NCBI GenBank assembly: GCA_902500775.1
Contig: CABVRZ010000044.1
Coordinates: forward strand, 1-35,864
Direction: 5' to 3'
From: an uncultured Nitrospira sp.
GTDB lineage: Bacteria > Nitrospirota > Nitrospiria > Nitrospirales > Nitrospiraceae
Length of the DNA: 35,864 bases
Shown here: positions 16,951-24,083 of the stretch, one piece after another
Numbering within the stretch: the stretch's first letter is position 1
How the letters are laid out: each line of letters starts with the position of its first letter
Translations under genes and position numbers: made by a program
The notes under the pieces: model-generated
Told to the model about the DNA's origin: nothing
The model's database searches: none
Seen by the model: only the letters and a program-made list of their open reading frames with translations

Positions 16951-17973
16951 ATGGAACATGCGGCTGGTGCGGATTTGCACAAGCGGGTCACTCAACTGGC
17001 GTTGCTGGGAGACGGGCGGCCACCATTGCAGGCTCGGTTCCCGAATGACCGGACCAGTGTGGAAGGAGCTCTGAGCCGGCTGCCCGCCGGCACCACCATC
17101 GCGGTGGAATCCACGGGCTCTTGGTGGTGGTTCGTCGATACGGCGCGCCAGCTGGGGCACGATGTCGTGCTCTCCCATCCGAAGCTCACCAAGGCGATCG
17201 CCGCCGCTCGCTTGAAGTCCGACAAAGTGGATGCCGTGATGCTTGCTCGATTACTGAAGGCGGATCTGTTGCCCCTGGTGTGGATCCCGAGAGAGCGAGA
17301 CCGACACATTCGCGAATTGCTTGCGCATCGCGGGCGGATTGTCCGGACGCGGACGGCTGTGATCAACGAACTGCATGCCGTCTATGGTAAGCGCAATCTC
17401 GAGGTCCCCCGTGCGCGGTGGCATCGCCACCAGCCCGCACCATGGCGCCCGGACGAGCTCGGTGGTTACGGCCCCCGGATTGTGGACGAAGACGTGGCCT
17501 TGCTGACGGCCGTGAACGAGCAGCTCAGCGGGCTCGACAAGGCGCTCAAGGAGTTGGCTCAGGAGGATCTCGAGGCGACGCGGTTGATGACGCATCCGGG
17601 TGTCGGGGCTCTCACGGCCGTCGCAATCAAGGCCGGGGTGGGCGACATCCAGCGCTTTGCCTCGGCGAAGCATCTCGTGAGCTACTTTGGTCTGGCCCCG
17701 CGCGTGCGGCAAAGCGCAGCAACGGAACGCCATGGCCATATCACGAAAGAAGGGAACCGGATGGTGCGCACACTCGTCTTGGAGGCTGCCCTTTCTGTCG
17801 TGCGGCACACCAGCGGCCCAGTGCGCGGCCATTATCTAGGGGTGCTGAAGCGACGGGGCAAAAAAATCGCCCGCATCGCGGCGGCCAACAAGCTGCTGGG
17901 CGTGCTCTTTCAGATGATGAAACAGAGGGTAACCTATGCAGAGCTGCACCAGCGTGGTGGCAGTCCGCAGTGA
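16951..17973 (+). CDS. IS110-family transposase (DEDD/Ser recombinase)
   Basis: 340 residues, full length. The RuvC-like N-terminal domain shows D8 (GADLHKR), E53 (AVESTGSW), D91 and D94 (KSDKVDAVMLARLL), the DEDD tetrad. The C-terminal Tnp_IS116/IS110/IS902 domain carries MTHPGVGALTAVAIKAGVGD, FASAKHLVSYFGLAPRVRQS and HGHITKEGNRMVRTLVLEAA; Ser255 in the RQSA context is the probable nucleophile. Known members use a structured RNA from the element's own non-coding end to choose donor and target sites. A GGGAGG sequence 5 nt before ATG 16951 serves as ribosome site. The gene looks intact, so the insertion may be recent and active. Confidence 0.93.
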   Translation: MEHAAGADLHKRVTQLALLGDGRPPLQARFPNDRTSVEGALSRLPAGTTIAVESTGSWWWFVDTARQLGHDVVLSHPKLTKAIAAARLKSDKVDAVMLARLLKADLLPLVWIPRERDRHIRELLAHRGRIVRTRTAVINELHAVYGKRNLEVPRARWHRHQPAPWRPDELGGYGPRIVDEDVALLTAVNEQLSGLDKALKELAQEDLEATRLMTHPGVGALTAVAIKAGVGDIQRFASAKHLVSYFGLAPRVRQSAATERHGHITKEGNRMVRTLVLEAALSVVRHTSGPVRGHYLGVLKRRGKKIARIAAANKLLGVLFQMMKQRVTYAELHQRGGSPQ

Positions 17974-18332
17974 GCCCGTCCACCTACATGGTTCGGCTCG
18001 GCCGGACCGATGAAGTGATTGGGCAGCTGCGGCGCTCCCCTCACGGGAAGCCTCGCCGGATACGGATCATGCGTCTGTGAGACGCGAAGAGATGGTTGGG
18101 CTGTCGCCCATCAGTGATCGTGTGGGACCGGCGGATACGGTGCAGAGACGCAGAGCGGTTTATAAGATATCTCGTATGTAAGAGGAGACAACAAGCGACC
18201 GCTGCATTTGGGTTATACGAGGCGACCGGCACGCGATCCGATCTCCAGTAGGGGGAAAAAGGACCGCGCACAGAGTCGGATCGCCCTCAGAGCGACTTGA
18301 CAGAGCCGCTTCGTTTAGAGATGTAGGTGACT
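17974..18332 (+). ncRNA. 3' non-coding end of the IS, candidate bridge-RNA region
   Basis: About 360 nt follow the transposase stop without any credible gene. IS1111-subgroup IS110 elements encode their target-choosing structured RNA downstream of the transposase, and this is the only non-coding stretch of the element long enough for it. Local features include a purine-rich run (AGAGGAGACAACAAGC near 18181) and several GC-rich segments with short complementarities. No consensus could be checked by eye; the RNA call rests on position. Confidence 0.3.
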
Positions 18333-18431
18333 CTCTCACGGGGGGAGGAAGGTCGTCGTACAGTTTACAAACGAAACGGAAAGCAAAGGCCGGAACCGGC
18401 GGGCTGGAGATGTCCACGCAGCGGGAGTGAC
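18333..18431 (-). repeat. Leader repeat, copy A
   Basis: About 99 nt whose reverse strand is colinear with 20895-20992: both share CCGTGAGAG at one end, a GTAC-centred block, the CCGCCGGTT block in the middle, and GTCACT at the other end. In copy B it lies directly upstream of a small-family gene; here the gene is displaced by the IS110 insertion. It is likely a promoter/leader that was duplicated with the gene. Confidence 0.6.
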
Positions 18432-19121
18432 AGAATTGCTGGCGCGAGCGATCCGCCTCGTAGGTGCTAGCCGATCGGCCATCGCCTGCGCCCCTAACAA
18501 GTTCAATATCTCTTGATACTGATGAGAAGGTCTCGACAGAAGAACCTACTGTTACCTTTGAATTGGACTTTCTCAGTAAGAGAACAGCGGTAGCCTAATA
18601 GGTCAATACTGAACCTGTTACCCGCACGTTCGCCACGAGAATAGAACTCGTCAGTCTTGCGTGTACAGGAAAGCCAAACGGGCTGTGAAATCTGGAGTTT
18701 CGGGCAATGCACTGAATGCACCTGTCCGGTACGCTTGATGGAAGAGCCGCGTCGTACAGAATTACATGGGAGCGCCCACGGTAGGTTGTGCTCTAGGTGA
18801 GGCATGTACCACACGTCCACGGGATACGAACGACTAAACGAGTATGGAGTATGGTTGCTTATATATGCATGCTCGAAAGTGCGCACAAATGGGTGGCGTC
18901 ATGAAAGGAGTGTAATGGAGAGCACTCGATGAAACATGGCTCTACGACAGCGCAGTGCAACTTCTGACGTGCGTTTAGCTTATGATGCGTCCTACAGGAT
19001 CGCCGCAATCAGGCATCCAGTTCAATTGATCCCCTACCTTGATTACCTGTATCCTATCTGACCTCGCTTATCTGTGCGACATGATCATAGGTCCGGTCTG
19101 AGCTGGAGAACAATATGCAAA
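18432..19121. other. About 690-bp stretch without a convincing gene
   Basis: Short open frames exist on both strands (for example 18503-18886 on the minus strand) but none has a ribosome site, a familiar motif or a protein-like composition. AGGAGTGTAATG near 18905 gives a start with only four codons before TGA. The stretch is probably decayed DNA next to the insertion, plus the upstream region of the membrane-protein gene at 19122. Confidence 0.4.
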
Positions 19122-19868
19122 ATGGTAAAACAGAATTATCCAAGAGGATTGCTAGTTCTGGACCCAGAGGTTCGCTTGTTGTTGGATAATGTAATTTCCC
19201 AATTTCATTTCGATGAAACGCTGGAGAAGCTGAAAACTCAGAAGGATTCGTTCCACAGGGCATTGCTCCACATTCTGATTGAGCAGCCATCAGAAGGTCT
19301 TCGCAAGTTTAGCTGGATGTATTATAGCCTGCTCATGAGGCCAATGCGCTATGCGGCGCAAATCGGCAATCACACATTGAGCTTTAAGACTGCTTTGACG
19401 TATTTCTTTATAATGGTTGTAATATTTTGCACTGTCGATAAAACATTCGGCATGAATGAGCTAACAGAAATTATAGATATTATCCCGGTTGGCGGCGAGT
19501 TTTTCGTGTTTCTACTTCTGCTCGTGACTGCCACAGGGTTAGCCTTGGCAATGCATTTAGCTCTACGAGCATTTGGCGGCAAAGGCGCCTTCAAACAGAC
19601 TTTTCTGGCTCAATTAATATTGATTGTTGCGCTTGCCCCGATAGGTATATTTGTAGACGCAGTAGCTTTTCTTGCCAACCCTGATTGGTACCATTCAATG
19701 ACGCTCACACCCGGCTCGAAAGCACAGCAATTCCTTATCTCAGCTTATTATCATCCAATTTACAGTGTCATACACGGAGTAACGAAACTTCGTGTCGGGC
19801 TCGCGTTATTGTGCACTATTTTTAGTCTGATCATATTGTTCGCTGGCCTGGGTGTACTTTTCAACTGA
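19122..19868 (+). CDS. Integral membrane protein of unknown function
   Basis: 248 residues from ATG 19122 (MVKQNYPRGLLVLDPEVRLL); GTG 19074 would add 16 residues but has no ribosome site, and the GGAG before 19122 is rather far (13 nt). A soluble N-terminus of about 85 residues is followed by four or five hydrophobic helices: TALTYFFIMVVIFCTVDKTF, FFVFLLLLVTATGLALAMHL, TFLAQLILIVALAPIGIFV, and LALLCTIFSLIILFAGLGVL at the end. The helix arrangement is reminiscent of Yip1-type membrane proteins, but no diagnostic motif was seen. Base composition is visibly more AT-rich than the transfer operon, which suggests separate acquisition. It stands alone between an uninformative stretch and pseudogenes. 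Confidence 0.6.
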   Translation: MVKQNYPRGLLVLDPEVRLLLDNVISQFHFDETLEKLKTQKDSFHRALLHILIEQPSEGLRKFSWMYYSLLMRPMRYAAQIGNHTLSFKTALTYFFIMVVIFCTVDKTFGMNELTEIIDIIPVGGEFFVFLLLLVTATGLALAMHLALRAFGGKGAFKQTFLAQLILIVALAPIGIFVDAVAFLANPDWYHSMTLTPGSKAQQFLISAYYHPIYSVIHGVTKLRVGLALLCTIFSLIILFAGLGVLFN

Positions 19869-20021
19869 ACGCATCCCAATGGACAGTCCGTGCATCGGCC
19901 GTGCAAATGTCCACATCCGCAAACCATCAGCCCATCATGTCTGACGAGCAAAGGGTTGACCTGGATCTTCGTTAGACTCCTGGTCGACAATGACATTGAT
20001 TGGGTTTGAGGAACAATTGGG

Positions 20022-20238
20022 TCAGTGCCATTTCTGAGCAGTGATCCCCTCCCTTGCCGCAAAGGGGACGTTCTTGATCGCCTCGAGTGTCATTGAGACC
20101 GAATGAGGTGCCATTGCCCCAGGTGCCGAACTAATCGGTGAACGGTCTGGAGAAGGTCGTCAAAAAGAACGGTCCTTCTCGCTGACGTTCTTTCAGATCG
20201 TCGCTTTTGATGTTGCCACATCACAGCGTGGTCGCCAT
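20022..20238 (-). pseudogene. Broken copy 2 of the small MAT-KRP/RCG family
   Basis: Allowing frameshifts, the minus strand from ATG 20238 reads MATTL, stop, CGNIK, (frame slip) ATI, stop, KNVSEK, then PFFLTTFSRPFTD, stop, FGTWGNGTSFGLND, (slip) LEAIKNVPFAAREGITAQKW and ends at TGA 20022-20024. The total length, 217 nt, equals the family's usual length of about 72 codons, so this is a full-length gene that has accumulated three stops and several single-base slips. It is the most degraded of the three copies and preserves the most sequence of the family's second half. It lies downstream of the NPYG-repeat pseudogene on the same strand. Confidence 0.75.
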
Positions 20239-20266
20239 GACCGCTGCAGAATGGTAAGCGGATCTT

Positions 20267-20704
20267 TCACTGCCCTTCGATTCTCAGGCCGCGGCCGTAG
20301 GGATTAGTGGGACTGTTGGAGCGATAGGGACTGCCTGCGCCGTAAGGATTGTTGATGGAGTCGGGTGACAACGGAGACCCGTACCGGCCGTAGGGGTTGC
20401 TCGTGGAATCGGGATCGTAGGGGTTGGCGCTCAACTTGCCGCGATAATTCCCCTATTGGTCGTAGAGCCGTGGCGCATCGGTCGCGAAGGGATTCCTCGC
20501 CGATTGATTGCTGAAGGGACTACCGAAGGGGCTGTAGGGATTGTTGATTCCGTTCAGCGCATAGGGACTCCCCGCCCCGTACGGATTGGCCGTGGAGTTC
20601 TGCTGGTACGGATTCGCGCTCAGTTCCCCGAGGTCCTTGGCGGAGGCAGAAACGGGGACTAAAAGAAGCAATAGGAGAAGCAGTGATATGGCACCCTCCT
20701 TCAC
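20267..20704 (-). pseudogene. NPYG-repeat secreted protein, split by an in-frame TAG
   Basis: GTG 20704, with GGAG 9 nt upstream, starts a signal peptide (AISLLLLLLLLVPVSASAKD) followed by repeats of the type SANPY--NSTANPYGAGSPY--NGINNPYSPFGSPF. After 83 codons comes TAG (20453-20455) in the context RLYDQ-stop-GNYRGKLSANPYD, and the same frame continues with DPDSTSNPYGRYGSPLSPDS, INNPYGAGSPYRSNSPTNPY and GRGLRIEGQ to TGA at 20267-20269. Uninterrupted, it would be a secreted protein of about 145 residues made of NPYG/GSPY repeats, a small family of unknown function. The TAG most simply derives from CAG (DQQGNYRG). Whether it is read through is unknown. Confidence 0.75.
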
Positions 20705-20859
20705 TAGGATCAGCTCCTTCAGGTAATTTAGACCGAGGGATACCCGTTGCGCCAGGCGAAGAACGGTCCTTTCTCGCTGACATTCCCCCAGATTACCCCT
20801 TGGATATAGCCGCATCGCAGCGTCGCTGCCGGTCGTTTGGATGATGTCCTGGTCGCCAT
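20705..20859 (-). pseudogene. Broken copy 3 of the small MAT-KRP/RCG family
   Basis: ATG 20859 (ribosome site AGAGGAAA) begins MATRTSSKRPAATLRCGYIQ and continues GVIWGNVSEKGPFF, then jumps straight to AWRNG. The TTFSRPFKDQSG part found in relatives is missing (in-frame deletion), and a frameshift then gives a TAA at 20728-20730 after 43 codons. In the shifted frame the family's tail is still recognisable (SLGLNYLKELILVKEG) and runs directly into the start of the NPYG-repeat gene. A 43-residue product could be made but would lack the C-terminal half. Its leader (20860-20992) is the best preserved of the set. Confidence 0.75.
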
Positions 20860-20894
20860 GGTGTTTCCTCTTTATGTGATCTCAAAAAATAGGG

Positions 20895-20992
20895 CTCTCA
20901 CGGAAGGAGTATAGGCACCGTACGGTTCACAGAGGAAACAGAAGGCAGAGTCCGCAACCGGCGGACTAGAGAGGTCATGCAGCGACAGTGAC
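20895..20992 (-). repeat. Leader repeat, copy B, with hairpin
   Basis: About 98 nt colinear with 18333-18431 and placed 35 nt upstream of the copy 3 start codon. It contains a perfect hairpin AGTCCGC (20949-20955)/GCGGACT (20961-20967) with a 5-nt loop, and on the minus strand a TATACT hexamer (near 20910-20915) that could be a -10 element. The conservation of the block with the gene suggests a promoter/leader unit. Confidence 0.6.
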
Positions 20993-21003
20993 TGGGTTAC
21001 TGA

Positions 21004-21717
21004 CTATGGTTTCATAAAGACTTGCAGTGCCAAGATAAGAATCCAGAGAAAAAAGAACAAGGCTGGACAGATTGATGAAAAAGTTGTGGATCCACAGTCA
21101 GGCACTTTGAAGCATAAAGCTTTCTTCCATGGCGGCATACTGGAACGCCAAGATGGATCGTAGGTAAATGTTATCTTCCGATTAATCAGATTGTCCTCGA
21201 TTTGCCTGAGCTTTTCATATCTATCTTCGTAAAACCACAAATCTTGAGCTGCGATCAGAAACCACACCAAAGACCAAATAATGCCGAGTAGACCAAGCCC
21301 ATACAGTCGCGTACCGTCTCCTAGGTGTTCTGGTCGTATAAAAAAGGCACCGATAAGTGCCGTTTCAATAGTCAGGAAGTAGTTGAATCGATTCCATAAA
21401 CGATTGCCCTGCGAGGTCAAACGCTCCCGCGCATTCTGGTAATACTGAAAAACATACTGGTCGTCGTTGTTTTTCACCGCTCCCACGGATTGATCTACAG
21501 GTGTTTCCGACATTCCTTTGTTAACGGATCGCATTTGCGAAGAAGCACTTACGGCGCTCCCGCTGATGTTCATCCAGAATAACAATAATAGTGGAATCCA
21601 AGCCAATATTAAACCTAGCCAGAAATGTAAATTGAAAGTCTGGCTATTCTCATCTGCTGAAAGCAGTACCACGAACCCCGCACAAAACGATCCCAATGAC
21701 GATATAAGGAACTTCAT
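21004..21717 (-). CDS. Membrane protein of unknown function with four predicted helices
   Basis: 237 residues. Two N-terminal hydrophobic segments (FLISSLGSFCAGFVVLLSA; FWLGLILAWIPLLLLFWMNI), a charged middle (about 58-95) leading into YYQNARERLTSQGNRLWNRF, then a helical hairpin (YFLTIETALIGAFFIRPEHL ... LYGLGLLGIIWSLVWFLIAA), a soluble loop, and a last helix (FFFLWILILALQVFM). The R---W-R-NYFL-I-TALIG segment resembles small membrane-effector or sensor proteins next to defence genes, but no family could be assigned. It lies on the same strand as the restriction operon, 260 bp beyond its last gene, so it might be a distal member; the gap contains a hairpin that argues against this. Confidence 0.6.
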   Translation of the reverse strand: MKFLISSLGSFCAGFVVLLSADENSQTFNLHFWLGLILAWIPLLLLFWMNISGSAVSASSQMRSVNKGMSETPVDQSVGAVKNNDDQYVFQYYQNARERLTSQGNRLWNRFNYFLTIETALIGAFFIRPEHLGDGTRLYGLGLLGIIWSLVWFLIAAQDLWFYEDRYEKLRQIEDNLINRKITFTYDPSWRSSMPPWKKALCFKVPDCGSTTFSSICPALFFFLWILILALQVFMKP

Positions 21718-21825
21718 TGTGGTTCTGACCCAATCAGAGATAGGTTATGAGACAAAGGGGCACCACTTGTTTACTCGGCCACAAAGTGTAAGGAGGATCT
21801 GTTAAGAACCTGGCATCTTACGGCT

Positions 21826-21849
21826 GGGGCATCGGGTCTTCAGTGCCCC
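21826..21849 (+). terminator. Hairpin in the 21718-21977 gap
   Basis: GGGGCA (21826-21831) pairs with TGCCCC (21844-21849), loop 12 nt, and is followed on the plus strand by CTATTTCTT. The T-rich side faces the plus strand although both neighbouring genes are on the minus strand, so its use as a terminator is uncertain. The rest of this gap shows no gene. Confidence 0.3.
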
Positions 21850-21977
21850 CTATTTCTTAAGCCGCTAATCCGGCAGCGATTCAGATGAGACATTCGCCAC
21901 CTATTTCTACACGCATTTCGGCTGAAGCCAACACCTGCGCTTTCCTCCCTATGGTTTCTATCATGTCAGTCTAGGTT

Positions 21978-24056
21978 TCACGGATATTGCTTTAGATCAT
22001 CAAGAAATTCGGATGCAGGCTCCACACTGGTTACCAGCAAATAGTCACGAGCCCGTGTGCAGGCGACATACAAGAGATGCCGCTCGGTGTCATAGACTTC
22101 CTGCAGGTCTGCATCATCTCCCACGGTCTCGATCCGTTCTTGCAAGGGGATAATCTCATCATCGCAAGCCATCACCGCTACTGCGCGGAACTCTAGACCC
22201 TTAGCGAGGTGCATGGTGCTGATTGAGGCAAACCCGCTCGTGGTTTCGACGTGTTCATCGAGAACCTTGAAAGTGATTCCAGCACCTTCAACGGCCTGCC
22301 GTGCGCGGGGTAATTGTGCTTCGGAACGGACAAACACGCCGAACTCGTGGGGTGCTACTCCTGCCTTTATATATTCTAATATCCAGGCACTAACTGCCTT
22401 GATCTCATCTTCCTCACTCTTATGAATCTGAATCACGGGGGGCGGGCCATTGAAGGTCGAGACGGTATCTCGGCGATCATCAACATTGCCATCAATATCA
22501 GCAACCTGCGGCCCCAACAGCCGATCAGCTTGCATGCGAATCTGATGGGATGTTCGGTAATTGACTCGCAGCGTACGTGATCGCCCTCGAATATCGACAC
22601 CCAGTGCCTTCCATGAGAACGGCTGTTGAAAGATCCGCTGGCCAAGGTCGCAGGCGAAGAAGAGGGCATTCGACCGATTTCCACCCAAGGCAGCAAAAAA
22701 CCGTAATTGTGGAATGCCAATGTCTTGCGCCTCATCCACCACAGCAAAGTCAAAAGGCTGGTTGTTCGTCTTGGTCAGCTCTGAGCCGAGGTTGGTAAAT
22801 ACCGCGGCTTGTGTAGTGAGCCCTTGCTTCTTCAGTCCTGCACGACATTGTTCAAAGATCGACCATAAGACAGCCCGTTGGGCCTCAGGCAGCCTCGTCT
22901 TCCGTCCCAAGCGAGTGACATCGCGATAAGCCTCCCAACTGGCCAACTGCCAGGCATCCACAACCTGTTCCCACTCACTGAGGAGGAAAGATAGACTGAA
23001 CTTATGACCTCCGACAGATTGGGAGGCCGAATTCAGGATATCTCGGATATCACTCCGGCTTGCCAGTTTGGCCGGTCCAATCAAGGACTTGTGGAGACGT
23101 ACCCCAAGCGTATTCAGCGAATGGACGTCAATGCGTTCCCCGAGGCGTGGTTCGCTACCGATCAACCGGCGCAACTTGGTGTGGAGCGCATGGGCAAGCG
23201 TGTCAGAAAAGGTGGCCAGCAATACCCGAGCATCGGGATTGGTCCGAGCCAGAAACGCCGCGCGATGCAGAGCCACAATCGTCTTGCCCGTCCCCGCCGA
23301 GCCAGACACTCGCGCCGGGCCGCTGTATTCCCGTTCCACCCATTGTCGTTGCTCCGGGTGAAGAAAGACCGTCCATTTCTCCCAGGGGAACTCAAGGGCA
23401 CGCTCCAGCTCTTGGACATTCGCCATCACCCGGAATCGGCGTTGTGCGTCTGGGTGATCAAAGGGATTTGTCGACGAGGCTATAGGCTGAGGCAGGCGTG
23501 GTTTCCCGCCGGTGGCTAGTTCCAGAAGAGCCTCTGCGGCTTCCCCGGGCAAATGATCGGCCAAGGATAGGAGCGTATCCTCGGTAGCCTGTCGCACATC
23601 AGAAAGCCACTCTTGGGGAACCCCAAACCTGAGCAGCTCCGCATCAGGCATCAGAGAAAACAGGCTCCGCTGTTTAGCTTTGACCTTGGGCATTTCGACA
23701 TATTTCTGAACGAAAATCTCCTGAACTTTCTCGCGAATCGCGACGAACTGCGCCGCGCCGGTTTTCGGATGGGTTTCCAGTTTTCGACACTCAGCCCATT
23801 CGTAAGCCTTGTCATGGTGATCGACGTAGCAGAGGAGCAACCTTCCTGGCGTCCGGTGGACAATTAGCCGGATATCGTTGTTGACTCGAACCGACCAAAA
23901 GTTCTTGTCCTTGGCTTTGTCAAGCTTGTGAAAGCTGAAACCAGGATTGGCGGGGTTTAGCTGGAGGTCAAAAGCCGTCGTCTTTACGGCCTTTTGCTCT
24001 TCGCCGGTCAAGCGGGAGAGACTATCAGTGAAGGTGTCGGCAATACGAATTTCCAT
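21978..24056 (-). CDS. UvrD-like SF1 helicase with N-terminal RelE/ParE-like domain
   Basis: 692 residues. Residues 1-90 form a RelE/ParE-type domain: MEIRIADTFTDSLSRLTGEE, FSFHKLDKAKDKNFWSVRVN, NDIRLIVHR, LLLCYVDHHDKAYEWAECRK. After a helical linker the SF1A helicase core carries motif I GSAGTGKT (252-259), motif II VVDEAQD (439-445), LRVNYRTSHQI (motif IV), STMHLAKGLEFRAVAVMACD (motif V) and HLLYVACTRARDYLLV (motif VI). All are intact. The 2B/1B insertions are short compared with UvrD proper. It is the last gene of the five-gene operon, 27 nt after the previous one. The toxin-fold domain could bind nucleic acid or ribosomes, or act as an effector unleashed by the helicase; that is inference. 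An ordinary repair helicase is the alternative. Confidence 0.88.
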   Translation of the reverse strand: MEIRIADTFTDSLSRLTGEEQKAVKTTAFDLQLNPANPGFSFHKLDKAKDKNFWSVRVNNDIRLIVHRTPGRLLLCYVDHHDKAYEWAECRKLETHPKTGAAQFVAIREKVQEIFVQKYVEMPKVKAKQRSLFSLMPDAELLRFGVPQEWLSDVRQATEDTLLSLADHLPGEAAEALLELATGGKPRLPQPIASSTNPFDHPDAQRRFRVMANVQELERALEFPWEKWTVFLHPEQRQWVEREYSGPARVSGSAGTGKTIVALHRAAFLARTNPDARVLLATFSDTLAHALHTKLRRLIGSEPRLGERIDVHSLNTLGVRLHKSLIGPAKLASRSDIRDILNSASQSVGGHKFSLSFLLSEWEQVVDAWQLASWEAYRDVTRLGRKTRLPEAQRAVLWSIFEQCRAGLKKQGLTTQAAVFTNLGSELTKTNNQPFDFAVVDEAQDIGIPQLRFFAALGGNRSNALFFACDLGQRIFQQPFSWKALGVDIRGRSRTLRVNYRTSHQIRMQADRLLGPQVADIDGNVDDRRDTVSTFNGPPPVIQIHKSEEDEIKAVSAWILEYIKAGVAPHEFGVFVRSEAQLPRARQAVEGAGITFKVLDEHVETTSGFASISTMHLAKGLEFRAVAVMACDDEIIPLQERIETVGDDADLQEVYDTERHLLYVACTRARDYLLVTSVEPASEFLDDLKQYP

Positions 24057-24083
24057 TGTCAGAGCCGTAATAGCAGCAAACCT

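Larger units (their letters stand above)
16881..18332 (+). mobile_element. IS110-family insertion sequence (approximate ends)
   Basis: The ends were set by comparing the leader of broken copy 3 (20860-20992) with copy 1. In copy 1 the same leader is split into 16849-about 16880 and 18333-18431, with about 1.45 kb between, a normal size for IS110 elements. The only gene inside is the transposase at 16951-17973. The 5' non-coding end is short and the 3' end long (about 360 nt), like the IS1111 subgroup. No terminal inverted repeat was found. An 8-mer GTCGTACA at 16911-16918 and 18355-18362 could mark an alternative boundary. Confidence 0.65.

Noticed and set aside
18503..18886. 127-codon open frame on the minus strand
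   Set aside because: No ribosome site, no recognisable motif, and a composition rich in Cys, Ser, Arg and His typical of non-coding frames; it lies in the decayed stretch next to the IS.
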